Program-made: the position numbers and the translations under genes
In this document: positions 1 through 56,800 of the stretch, piece by piece
Numbering within the stretch: the first letter of the stretch is position 1
How the letters are laid out: every line of letters begins with the position of its first letter
Origin: Muscardinus avellanarius
Taxonomy: Eukaryota > Chordata > Mammalia > Rodentia > Gliridae
Length of the DNA stretch: 64,000 bases
Assembly (NCBI GenBank): GCA_963383645.1
Contig: OY726573.1
Coordinates: 14,838,989 to 14,902,988, forward strand
Direction of reading: 5' to 3'
The notes under the pieces: model-generated
What the model was told of the DNA's origin: nothing
What the model saw: the letters and a program-made list of their open reading frames with translations, nothing else
The model's database searches: none

Positions 1-347
1 CCTGTTTCAAAATAAAGAATAAAAAATAGGGCAGGGGCTGTAGCTCAGAGGTCAAATGCCCCTGGGTTCCATCCCCAGACCCGCCAAAAATATATATATA
101 TATATAATTTTTTTTCAAATAAAAATTAAAAAAGAACAGCCAGACATGATGGTGTACACTTGTAATCCCACCATTTGGGAGGCTGAGACAGGAGGATCAT
201 AGTTCACGACCAGTGAGGCGCTTTGCAACTCAGTGAGACCGTTTCCAAATAAAGAATAAAAAATAGGGCTGGAAGGTGTAGCTCGGAGGTGGGATGCCCT
301 TGGACTCCATCCCCAGTACAGTAAAAAAAAAAAAAAAAAAAAAAAAA
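1..347 (+). mobile_element. Two B1+ID composite SINEs
   Basis: Positions 1-90 are the 3' end of a type A copy cut by the window edge; 138-347 is a complete diverged copy ending in 23 A. Confidence 0.85.
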
Positions 348-868
348 CAGAATTTCAAAGCATGAATTCATTAAAAATCTGAATATTTAGCTTTCAGATT
401 CATTGTGCTTATATTTTGGTTATTGAAACTCAGCGCAGGACAGGGGCAGCAGGGGGTATTTAAGAACTGGTCCTGCAAACCAACGTGCCACAAAACCAAT
501 GTAACGGGAATCCTGCAAAGCAAACCTGGCGCTCTTTCTCTTTGGTGCTGGTGGTAATTTGTTCTTTAGGGCTTCCCTCAGCGGCTCTTTATTAAATAGC
601 TACTGGGTGGCGGGCACCATGATCCTGCCAGGGCTGGGTGGTTGTGGAGGTCACGGTGGTCATCTGAGCTGGGGGGCGAGGGGTCAGACACCACGGGGAG
701 CGGCTCCTACGGCACTGAGTGTGTGGGTGCTAGGGAAACCTCGCACCCCAGCTCAGCTGGCCTGACAAGATGCGCAGTGTGGAAGAGTGTCCTTGGGATC
801 TGTCCTCGGAGGGCATGGCTTGCTCAGCCTTGCGGGTGGGTGGGAACCGAGCCTAGGGAGACTCCTCT

Positions 869-1212
869 GATGGCCAGTGCAGCAGCTCATACCCATAATC
901 CCACTCTTGAGAGGCTGAGACAGGATGATTGTAGGTGTGAGGCCAGCCTCAGCGACTTAGCAAGACTCAGCAACTCAATGAGACCTAGATTCAAAATAAA
1001 AATAAAAGCCAGGCGTGGTGGTGCAAGCTTGAAATCCCAGTACCTGGGAGGGTGAAACAGGAGGACCACGGGTTCGTAGCCAGCCTCAGCAGCACGTGAG
1101 TGTCTTCACAACCTAATGAGACCCTGTTTCAAAATAAAAACTAGAATAGGGCTGGAGGTATAGTTTGTAGATAGAACACCCCCTGGGTTCAATCCCCCCG
1201 CACCACTTTTTA
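869..1212 (+). mobile_element. B1 half (869-1006) followed by a full composite SINE (1008-1212)
   Basis: Two head-to-tail copies. The first lacks the ID half and joins the second at an A-rich linker. Confidence 0.8.
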
Positions 1213-1224
1213 AAAAAGGATGGG

Positions 1225-1525
1225 GGATGGAGCTGGGAGCATAGCTCAGAGATAGAATGACACAGCGTTCAAGCCGGGCGTGGTGGCGCACGCTTGTCAT
1301 CCCAGCATTCAAGAGGCTGAGACCGGAGGATCGTGGCTCACGGACAGCCTCAGCTACTTAGTGAGGCCCTCTGCAACTCAGTGAGATCCAGTTTCAAAAT
1401 ACAGAATAAAAAATAAGGCAGTGGGTGTAGCTCAGAGGTCGAATGCTCCTGGGTTCCATCGCCAGACCCGCAAAAAATAAAAATAAAAAAAAAGAATGAC
1501 TCTGAGTTCAATCCTCAATACCAAA
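1225..1525 (+). mobile_element. ID element split by a type A composite SINE
   Basis: An ID half (1,225-1,270) is interrupted at 'gaatgac' by a full type A copy (about 1,271-1,490). The remainder resumes at 1,493 with the repeated gaatgac, a target-site duplication. Confidence 0.75.
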
Positions 1526-1555
1526 ATCAATCGATAAATAATAAGTAAATAAATA

Positions 1556-1612
1556 AACACTGGGGTATAGCTCAGTGGTAATGTGCCCCTGGGTTCAATT
1601 CCCAGGACCAAA
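1556..1612 (+). mobile_element. Solitary ID-like half
   Basis: tRNA-like segment with intact B box (ggttcaattcc) and A-rich tail, with no B1 half in front of it. Confidence 0.7.
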
Positions 1613-2457
1613 AAAAATAACAGTTCCTGAAGCTAGGCACGGGCAGGAAGATTGACAGGTGCTGCGTTTGCCAGGATGCCTGGCGGGGTAGGAAGATGAG
1701 GGAGTGTGGGGTCCCTGTGTCTTGGAAAGTGTTAGCAGTCTGTCCAGCCGGAGTTTGAGGGTTGTACAGGAAAGCAGTGAGAGCACCCGAATGCATTCCC
1801 GAGGCCCTGCCTCTGGGAGGTCGGTCACAGAGGAGAGCGGGTGCAGGGAAGCTGGGGGCTCGCTCCAAACCCCCCAGCTCACGGGCAGAGCTGTTTCTGT
1901 CTCCAGGTCCAGGTCCTCGCTGGGCTGTGCCACCGGGCTGAGTTACTTCCATCATGTCCGACAGGCTGTGGGGAAAATTCCAGGAGTTTAATGCTTAGTT
2001 TTGTCTTCTAGAAATGGCTGTTAATCATTACACTGGGACAGAAGGTATAAATGGAGAAGGCAGGTGGCAGAGGATGGGGGAGGGAGGAGCCCGGAGCAGG
2101 CATCGCCCGCCTCCCGTCCAGCTCCTCGTCCTCTCCGGAGTCTGTGGGCACCTCCCGGGCCCTCTTTTTCCTTGGGGCTGCGCATCCAGTCCCTTAACTT
2201 ACACTGTCAGTCAGCAACCTCCAAGTGATCTTTCTTGCACGGACCTCTTTTCTTGTCCTCCCTCCTCTGAGACATGTCACCTCCGCTTCGCCGATTCCCC
2301 AGCACCCCGCCTTTCAGAGTCTGTGTCCTGTCTTCCCAGCCACAAGGCCACTTCTCCCCATCTCACCCACCAGCTACTCAGCCGCCCAAGCTAGAGTTAC
2401 TCTGCGCGGGGGATTACAGAAGGCTGAAGCCAGGGGCATTCTACCTCCACGCTGTAC

Positions 2458-2587
2458 TTCCAGCCTTATTTTATTCTTTCTTTTGAAGTAAGGTCTCCAG
2501 GTTGCTGGGGTTGACCTCAAACCTGGGATCTTCCGTCTCAGCCTCCCACATACTGGGACCGCAGGCGTGCATCACCACACTCGGCTC
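2458..2587 (-). mobile_element. B1-like SINE, B1 half only, diverged
   Basis: Antisense copy ending in the B1 5' end 'caccacactcggct'. No ID half is visible. Confidence 0.7.
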
Positions 2588-4181
2588 TAGGAGTTCCTCT
2601 TGAAATGTCTGTTGTATTTTTTATGGCTAGTTATATCATCAAAGCAAGAGCACCCTCCCACCAAAATACGTCTTTGAATCTTCTCTGTCCATCTCCTCAT
2701 TCTCACTGGTTTGAGATGCCTGCGTCGCTCTGGGAGCCTGGCCAAGGGCTGTGGTCCCTCTCTGGTCTCCCCGCCTCCATCTCTGCCCAACCCTTTCCCG
2801 AACGGTTCTGTCTCTCGCAGGCAGAAGAGGGTCCTGGCCTCGCTGCTCTCATTACTCTGCACGCTGGACTTTCACTCACATCTTTTCTGCCACCTGGAAC
2901 GGTCCTCCCCTCGGGCTCATCCTTAGTCTTGGGGTTTTAAATGGCATCTCCCCAGAGAGATCTCCAGCCACTCCACTCACTTCCCCGCAGCCCCCGCTGC
3001 ATTTAACTTGTAATTGAACTGCATTGAACATCTGCCTCACGTCATCAGTGACATGTTTATCAAGCATGTCAGTGCCAGACATCATGCCAGGCTCGGGGAT
3101 CTCTTTTCACACCCTGGACAGGACTTCCCAGAAATCTGTAGGAAGCAGAGGCCCCTTGGGTGGGGGCACGCGCATCTGGCGGCTGTCGCTGGGTATTCAG
3201 GTGGGTCTGGCGTCCAAATGCGATCGCTTGGGATGAGGCTTTGGCTTGATCCAAACAGAAGGCCAGTGTCCACGCTCAAACCTCGCCGTGTTCTTGAAGG
3301 ATTTCAGGTGATTTGAGTTTGGGTCCCTAGATACGGCCACAGGCAGAGTGGGCGAGAAGTCAGGGATGACCATGGCTCTGGAGGAGCTCCAGGTAGCCAG
3401 GGTGCCGAAGAAGCCGAGGTTCTCAAAAAAGCAGGAGAGCTTTAGAGTGCCGCAATGGTGGTGCGCAGGTGAGCGTGCCGGGGTGGAGTAATGGCCACCG
3501 GATGTCTGGTGTCTGGCCTGGCGATTGCTGGCGCAGGATAGGAGGAGGCTAAGTAGGGCCCGGGGTTGCACCCATGAACTGCTCTAGACAAGTCAGAAGT
3601 GGGTAGATGCAGGGACAAGAGAGGTTCCTTATTTGCAGGTACACGGAGGTGGGGTTCGGTATTGTTTCTACGGGCGCAAGTGAAGGGAATTTTCCATTGA
3701 GTAGTGGAGAGAATGGAGCCTCCGAGACAGATGGTGGGCAAACTCTAGTGCCCAGGACCAAAGTACTTAGAGTCTAACCTCCAGACCCGGGCCTGGGAAC
3801 CACGCAGTTCCTACCCACCCTCCTCCGACTCCCGCCCCAGACCTGCCTACCTGAGCAGGTATGGACCCTCCAGCCATGGTTTCCTCTTTGTAAAAACTTT
3901 ATTGGAAACTGAGAAGCAAATGAGATCGCGCATGTAAAGCCTTACCCAGGACCAAGTCCCCACGTGCTACCTGTCACCAGAAGCAGAAGAAAGCAACAAG
4001 GTGGCCGTTAGGGTTGAGGCGGGCATTCAGAGCGTCAGTTGACATCCCAATTATTTTTAAGATATTTCAGCAATGTGTTGCTTTTGTGTTTTTTTTAAGG
4101 AGAGCCTATGCACATTACGTACCATACACTACATACCAGACGTGCTCGTGGCCGGGGCACTGTTTACAATCTCATCATTAG

Positions 4182-4636
4182 AAGTGTTAGGCCTGGAGCC
4201 GGGCGTGGTGGCACAGGCTTGTAATCCCCGCGCTTGGGAGGCAGAGACAGGAGGATCGCGCAGGTTCGAAGCTAGCCCCGCGTGCTGGCTTAGGAGACCC
4301 TGTTTCCAAATAAAAATGCAAAAATAGGTCTGGGAGTGTAGCCCGGAGGTAGAAGGGCTTCCAGGAACCCCAGTACCACCAAAAAAAAAAAAAAAAGTGT
4401 TAGGCCTTGGAGTCGGGTGTGGTGGTGCACGCTTGTAATCCCCGCGCTTGGGAGGCAGAGACAGGAGGATCGCGCAGGTTCGAAGCCAGCCGCGCACGCT
4501 GGCTTAGGAGACCTGTTTCCAAATAAAAATGTAAAAATAGGTCTGGGAGTGTAGCCCGGAGGTAGAAGGGCTTCCAGGAACCCCAGTACCACCAAAAAAA
4601 AAAAAAAGAAGAAGAAGAAGAAGAAGTGTTAGGCCT
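4182..4636 (+). mobile_element. Two type C SINEs in tandem with a triplicated flank
   Basis: Copies at 4,197-4,394 and 4,411-4,620. The 13-base flank aagtgttaggcct occurs before, between and after them (4,182, 4,395, 4,624). Both lack the 'cagctacttagtgaggctctcagc' block and end 'gggcttccaggaacccc'. Confidence 0.85.
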
Positions 4637-4679
4637 GTGTAGACAACATAAAAATACCCGCTGCTTTAATAATTGGGGG

Positions 4680-4830
4680 ATGTCACCAGGTGTGATGGGA
4701 CACACCTGAAATCCAGTACTTAGGAGTCTGAGATAGGAGGATCGCAGATTCAAAGCCAGTCTCAGCAATTTAGACCCTCAGCAACTTTGCAAGACCATAT
4801 CTCCAAATAAATAAAAGTAAATAGCTAGAG
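4680..4830 (+). mobile_element. B1-like SINE without ID half
   Basis: Diverged sense copy (ccaggtgtgatgggacacacctg...) ending in an aaataaataaaa tail. Confidence 0.7.
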
Positions 4831-5367
4831 GAATGTCTGAGGAGTTCAGCCATTGTTCACCTAGAAAGCTTAGGTAGGCATTAGCTTCTGTCAGGAGAGC
4901 CCTTCCCGTTCTGTGTTCGTGCCCTTTATAAAGTGTTACTTGTGCCCAGGAGACAGCCGAAGTTGACACTTTGCTCAGAACCTGAAGGCTGTACCGTAAC
5001 CCCCTACATTAGTTCGTGAAACTCAACTTCACTTACTGAGGACTCAGTGGCCGAGAGTCTCTGAGCACCTTCATTAAGTGGGTTTCTTGAACGACATATT
5101 TTTATGTGTATTTGATGAGCCACGTTCTCTCTGGAGACTTCTCACAGCGTCAGCTTGTGTATCAATAATGCCCGCCAGTGACCTTGCATTTACCAAATAC
5201 TCGCCAAGGTAACAGCAGACCGTTACCACGGGCAGCAAACTCCTGGCCTGGCGCGGCGGGAGGCACCTGCGGGCACGCGGCCGCTGTGACGTGTCGGGGC
5301 GCTGCGATCCCCTGCCTCTGAGTGTGTGGCTGTTGGCCCCACAGCTTGCGCGGGGTCGGTATGCTGA

Positions 5368-50984
<45,617 letters not shown>

Positions 50985-52400
50985 TCCCAGAGGGCGGGAG
51001 GCGCTGCAGTGGGACACGCAGGACGCACCCGCCAGCCCGCCCGGGCCTAGCAGTCGGCAAGCTGCGGGAAGATCAACTGTGTCTTAAGGCACTCCGGCCT
51101 CCGCAGACTGTATCCTGCTTCCAGTTAGGTACAATGCTCCCCTTTTGATATATATACATGCCCAAGACACACACATATTAAACAGATTGTCATCGTTGCA
51201 TCTATTTTCCATATACTCATCAAGAGACCATTTTATAATACATGTTAAGAAGAGAATCCTTTTTAAAGATGCTCCAGACCCTCCGTTGCCAGTCCCCGGT
51301 CGTGGGAGCAGCCCCGAGGTCGCTGCCCAGTCGCTCTGCATGCCCCGTCCTTCAGACGGGTGACTTAGTTCTGTGTCCACGTGGCCTGACTCCGCAGCCA
51401 CGCCCAGTCTCTTAGAACATTGTGGAATCCAAACTGCACTTGTAACTCATTTCCTTTGAATACTGATCACTATTTCAGCGAGGAAACTGTGAAAGGGGCT
51501 TCGGAAAGATTAGGAGGGTGGGGAGGCAGCAGCCGTTTGGTGTCACCGTGCCCGTCTCCGTCACGCTGGCATCCCCGCTCGTGTGGACTGTCCTTGGCCA
51601 GGGCCGGTCTGTGGCCACTGCGCGGCTGCGGCCCCGCCCCCGTTGGCAGCCATCACGGCGGCTTCCAGATGGTCTCCTGAAGCGTCTGGCTTGGCCGGTG
51701 CCCTCCTCGCTTCAAGAACAAGCCGCAGGGCGCCCTCGGGAGCTGGCGGGAGGCCTCCCTTGCCAGCCAGGCCCCCGTGCTCACCTTGCAAATTCAGCCG
51801 CTGCTTTGAGCCCAAAATGGGAATCTTGGTTTTGTGTCCGAGGCTCGTTCCGAGTTTGTCCGCGAGGTTCAGAGGACCTCAAGAACAGATCCCGTCTGCC
51901 TGAATGTTGACCTGCCAGTGGGTGAATCCTGTCTCGTTTTGCTTTCCCCTCCCCTTCGGACAGTGTTACCACGAACACTTAGCATTCTGTTTTGGTTGAC
52001 AGTTGAGCAAACTGACATTACAGAAAGTGCCTTAGACACTACAGTACTAAGACAATGTTAAATATATTATTTGCCTCTAAAACAATTTAACGTGTTAGGT
52101 TTGACTGTGCTTCCTATCATGCACCTCCTAGTGAAAGCGGTATAAACATTCAGTGACAAGAAATCAGTGTTAATGAATCCTCGATCCTCTGCCATGTGCT
52201 TGAAAACACAAACCTTTTGGGTTAAGAGCTTTAACATCTGTTAGGAAGAATTTGTCGCGTGGGTTTGGAATCTTTGATTTCCCCCTACATGGACTACTGG
52301 CTGTTGACCACCAGACACCTGACTGCAAATATCTTTTCTTGTATTCCCATATTTCTAGACAATGATTTTTGTAAGACAATAAATTTATTCATTATAGATA
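50985..52400 (+). other. MYH10: MYH10 3' untranslated region
   Basis: Free of SINEs over its whole length, unlike every large intron. A CpG-dense block lies at about 51,540-51,780. The last 400 bases are AT-rich and end in 'gtaagacaataaatttattc', which I recognise as the MYH10 transcript end. The 3' limit is estimated from the poly(A) signal. Confidence 0.85.
52378..52383 (+). promoter_or_regulatory. MYH10: MYH10 poly(A) signal AATAAA
   Basis: Canonical hexamer about 1.39 kb past the stop. Two further AATAAA copies at 52,445 and 52,459 could act as backup sites. Confidence 0.8.
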
Positions 52401-52405
52401 CTGGC

Positions 52406-53244
52406 GCCTGCTCGATTTACTTGGAGGAAAAAGCACCCACTGAGAATAAACAGACCTCAATAAACAAGAACAATCATGTGAACGTGGAATCTGTTTCCTC
52501 CCCTTCTGTTCTCGAGTACCCATCTGTGACCTGCCCGGGGGGTGGGCTACACAGACTTGAACTGTGGTACCAGGCCCAGTGGGATCTTCCAAACACCGCC
52601 AAGCGGGGGCAGCTCCCCGGCGTGTGGGTGCTCTGTGGGCAGAGCTGGAGACTCCGCTCACAGGAAGCAGTTTAGGAGGGAGGGTCCGGTCACTCAGCAG
52701 TGAAGCTCATCGCTGGTGATTGAAAACTTAAAAACACAGTAGGTGTTCTGAAGAGGTCCGAGGAGCTTCGGGCTGCATTTTCCAGATGGGGGATGCACGC
52801 TGCAAGTGCTCTGGGGAGGATTTGGTTGGGGTTGGAGAGAAGCCCCGGGAGCATGAGCTGGGGCTGATCTCGCTCCACCAGCATGCTTAGGCTTGGCTGG
52901 TCAAGTGTCAGCCCAGACAAACCCAGTAAGAGGGGCATGACCGGCTCCGTGGCAGTCACAAGGATGTGAGAGGTGGACAGAGCGCCCTTCCGTGTCACGG
53001 TGGGAGGAGGCGGGTAGAAGTTCAGGCTTTGACAGGCTGAGGGGCCTGTTTGTCCCCAAAAGAATTCTTTCTTACTGGCTGGCTTGACCGATGCCTATAT
53101 CACTTTCCCAACTGCTCAGCCTGCCAGGAGAAATAGTCTCCAAGGACTGGCTCCAGTTCCTGGCTCCACAGACGCCATCTAGAAGAACAGACCACCTTCT
53201 TCACTTAACGAGACCAGCACTTAAAAAGTTAGCTTATAAAACCT
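52406..53244. other. Intergenic sequence past the MYH10 transcript end
   Basis: No repeat or gene recognised; includes two AATAAA copies near the start. Confidence 0.5.
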
Positions 53245-53440
53245 TCATGGTGGTGCTTGCCTGGAGGCTGAGACAGGAGGCTAGGTTTGAGGACAGCCTC
53301 AAAACAGAAAATAAAATAGAGCTGGGGGTGTAGCTCAGAGGTAGAGTACCCCAGGGTGCCACAGAGAGCTTGGGAGAGGCAGAGTTGGGGTACAGCCCAG
53401 AGGTAGACTGCCCTGGGCTCAACTCTCAGTACCGCCAAAG
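53245..53440 (+). mobile_element. SINE fragments
   Basis: Shortened B1 half (53,245-53,300) and two ID halves (53,318-53,358 and 53,385-53,440). Confidence 0.6.
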
Positions 53441-53699
53441 GGAGGGAGGGGAATCTGTTGGGCACATACAACATCAGGGAGACAGGTCATGGCAGGTGGG
53501 CACCATGCCCTAAAGTCAAAGGTGCTGGGGCTTCAGCCAGAAGTGTGGCTCAGGGAGGAGAGGCACAGGCGGGAGGTTGAGATGAGCTGGGTTTCTGCCT
53601 CAGAGCTGTTGCGCAAGCTAAATGCTCTCGCTTTGCCATTTCATGGGCAGGTTTCTAAAGGCAAAGTCCAGGGGGTTCCACTGTCTTAGGGCTTGAGGG

Positions 53700-54215
53700 T
53701 ACGTGTGCATTACTGGGGATTAAACCCGAGGAATTCGACCTTTGAGCTAGGCCCCAGCCTTTTTATTTATTTCATTTTGAAACAGGGTCTCAGGTTGCCG
53801 AGGGCCTCACTCTTAAGTTACTGTCAAAACCTCCTGTCTCATGCCGGGCGTTGTGGCGCACGCTTGTAATCCCTGCGCTTGGGAGGCTGAGACAGGAGCA
53901 CAGGTTCAAAGCCAGCCTCAGCTACTTAGGCTTTGAGCAACTTACTTAGACCCTGTTTCCAAATAAATTATAAAATAGGGCTGGGGATGTAGCCGGAGGT
54001 AGAACGCCCCTGGGTTCCATCCCCAGTACTGAAAAAAAAAAAAAAAAAAAAAAAAAAAGAATAAAAAATAGGGCAGGGGTGTAGCTTGGAGGTTGAATGC
54101 CTCTGGGTTTCATCCTCAGCCCCGCAAAAAAAAAAAAAAAAAAAAAAAAAACCTCCCATCTCAGCCTCCCGAGTGCTGGGATTACCGGCATGCATCACCA
54201 CACCAGGCTTTGAGG
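53700..54215. mobile_element. Antisense SINE split by sense SINE insertion
   Basis: The antisense element occupies 53,712-53,840 and 54,151-54,209. A type B sense copy (53,842-54,058) plus a further ID half (54,059-54,150) sit between. 'aaacctcctgtctca' and 'aaacctcccatctca' mark the junctions. Confidence 0.75.
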
Positions 54216-55083
54216 GAACGTTTCTAAGATAAGACCCTGACACCAGGAAGACTCAGAGCCCAGCAGTTTCATACCGTCACACATTTTCCCATTCCCTGAA
54301 ACCTCAGCTAAGACAAGGTATGAGCCATAAATGCAGGTGTCCTGCCAGCCTGCCCTCCCTGCGGCTCTAGTGTGACTGACCCATGGTCCCTTCCCTCTGA
54401 AGCCAGTGCTGCCCAGGGACAGCCTACTTCAATTCTGACAAAGGAAAGGGGCCTCGGGGACCACTCCTTCCTGCCGTGCCCTCGCCCCTCAAAAGAACAA
54501 TCAAGCAAAAGAGCCCAGAATAGGCAGTAGGTTGGACTTGAAGGGGAGGTGGTGGCTCCTCCCCGGGTTCTGGTTCTGAGCAGGTCTGAGGCCAGGAGAC
54601 TGTCCTCCCACCCAGGCTGCCCTGCTCAGGGGAGGGAAGCATAGCTCTTTCCCGCCTCCCTGGGGCAACAAGTACACTGCGCTCCCCACCAGCGCCAGGA
54701 ACAGGCTTTGAAGTCCCTTCTTTTTTTAGTCCCCTGTCATCTGAGAGCCCAGCAAACGCGGCTTGTCCTTGTCGGAAATCTAACACACGATGGCAGGGTA
54801 TATTTACAGCATGTTAACTATGTTAACTAATTACTGTGCCTATATACTGTGTCCAAAAAACTCCTCCTCATACTAGACCTTCCTGTTTGATTCACAGCAG
54901 CAGTGGGGGCTATGTATTTTTTCCAAGTAGCTCCAAAACACGCTCTATTCCAGCTGACCAGAAGTCACAAAGCCTTATTTAAGATGTGCAGTGACATAAT
55001 CAGATTAAAACCTGAGTCACTGAAATATCCAAGCAGGGCGCTGCCTCTTCCAAAGTACCACGCGACAGATTGTAAAATGCCCC
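54216..55083. other. Intergenic stretch without recognised repeats
   Basis: Mixed composition; nothing gene-like. Confidence 0.45.
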
Positions 55084-55570
55084 AAATAAACCAGGCATGG
55101 TGGCGCATGCTTGTAATCCCGGCATTTGGGAGGCTGAGACAGGAAAATCGCGGTTAGCGAAAAGCCTCAGCTTCTTAGTGAGGCCCTCTGCAACTCAGCG
55201 AAACCCTGTTTCAAAGTAAAGAATTAAAAAAAAACAAAATAGGGCTAAGCCGGGGCGTGGTGGTGCACGTTTGTAATCCCAGCATTTGGGAGGCTGAGAC
55301 TGGAGGATTGCGGTTCCCGGACAGCCTCAGCTACTTAGTGAGGCCCTTTGTGCTTTAGTGAAACCCCGTTTCAAATTAAAAAGAATAAAAAATAGTGCAG
55401 GGGATGTAGCTCGGAGGTTGAATCCCCTTGGGTTCCATCCCCAGACCCACAAAATAAATAACTAAATATTTAAAATATAAAATAGGGCTGGGGGTGTAGC
55501 TCGGAGGTAGAAGGTTCCTGGGTTCCATCCCTGGTACTGCTAAAAAACAAAAACAAAAACAAAAACAAAT
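55084..55570 (+). mobile_element. Two type A SINEs and an ID half
   Basis: 55,084-55,235 (no ID half), 55,246-55,455, 55,485-55,545, ending in (AAAAAC)n. Confidence 0.8.
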
Positions 55571-55592
55571 CTCATGCGCCTCGCCATCACGG

Positions 55593-55606
55593 TCAGTAGG
55601 TGGCAG
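55593..55606 (+). promoter_or_regulatory. CTCF-like core motif between the convergent genes
   Basis: The sequence tcagtaggtggcag matches 13 of 14 positions of the CTCF core as I know it. It sits just past a SINE tail, in the intergenic gap about 3.2 kb from each gene end. Confidence 0.35.
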
Positions 55607-56227
55607 CGGGGATGTGGCTGTCACCGCCTGGCCGCGGGTGAGATCCTCGAAGCTCAACATCAAAGCCGGCGGCATGGGCGTCAGCTGCTCAGAAGGAAAT
55701 TCTGGAGCCAACAGTGAAAGTCGCTTTTCAGGGATGTCAGGGCCCCAACTCACCACGGCGCCGAAGGAGACACTGCTTGGGAAAACAACGGCGGCAACAG
55801 CTCTGGATCGAACAGTGGGTCAGAACGTGGGGCTCACGCTGGCAGGTTGTAGAGTCTCAGCTTGTCCTTTGTGTAAGTGAATTAAGCGTAACAGGCTGGA
55901 ACTCTGTCTAAAGAAGCCTACAATGCTTTCAACAAATATAAAAACACTATGCATTTTTATAGTTCAGACTGGCAAATTTTTCTTAATGGTTCACAAAATA
56001 AAGGCGTGTCTTGTAACTGCTGGTGTCTGAGATGCGATGGAAAGCACAGCACTCTATTCCACCTGGGGCTGGGGACTGGGACTCTAACCTCCCCAGCGGT
56101 GAATGAATGCGCTGGCCACTGGGTGGGTCAGGGAGCCACTCCCTGTGCTACCGCACAAACACTTTGAATTTAGCACAGGCTAAACTTGGGCAGTAAAAGA
56201 AAATCAGTGTTATTAGGCCAGTCAATT

Positions 56228-56800
56228 TTTTGTGTGTGGTACTGAGGGTGGAACCAGGAGCCTTTTCTACCTCCGGGCTATACTCCCAGGCCTATTTATA
56301 CTTTATTTGGAAACAGGGTCTCACTAAGTTGCTGAGTCTCTAAGTAGCTGAGGCTGGCTTCGAACCCGTGCGATCCTCCTGTCTCAGCCTCCCAAGCGCA
56401 CCCAGCTGCTCCAGTTTGCTGTAGTAAAGTTGCAGTTGACACGATCCTGTTTTGTGTCTTCTGCCCATTGGCCATTTCCGTCCCACGCATTAGCATGGCT
56501 GTACACCTATGGGACTCTATGATGGCCTCGTGTCCCCTACCATCAGACGCTGCATGACAGCTGCTAGAATTAATTCCATTTGTTCTTACCATCATGGAAT
56601 AGAACCCCAATAGTAGCCGGGCGTGGTGGCGCACGCTTGTAATCCCCGCGCTTGGGAGGCGGAGACAGGAGGATTGCGCAGGTTCGAAGCCAGCCGTGCT
56701 GGCGTAAGAGACCCTGTTTCAAAAATATAAAATAGGTCTGGGAGTGTAGCCCGGAGGAAGGAGGGCTTCCAGGAACCCCAATACCACAAAAAAAAAGAAC
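56228..56800. mobile_element. Antisense type B SINE (56,228-56,408) and sense type C SINE (56,613-56,800)
   Basis: The first lacks its final 5' segment. The second is flanked by 'gaaccccaatagta' and 'gaaccccaaaagta' (56,602 and 56,797), a target-site duplication. These are the last composite SINEs before a 6.1-kb SINE-free stretch. Confidence 0.8.

Noticed and set aside
1..90. tRNA-like sequences with a good B box, here and in every ID half
   Set aside because: They are SINE halves with A-rich tails, repeated dozens of times, and do not fold as complete tRNAs; not tRNA genes.
54034..54150. Two long A runs as a possible retrogene poly(A) tail
   Set aside because: They are the tails of adjacent SINE units, with no coding sequence ahead of them.
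55614..55880. 88-codon open frame beside the CTCF-like motif
   Set aside because: I first suspected a processed pseudogene, but found no recognisable protein, poly(A) tail or flanking duplication.
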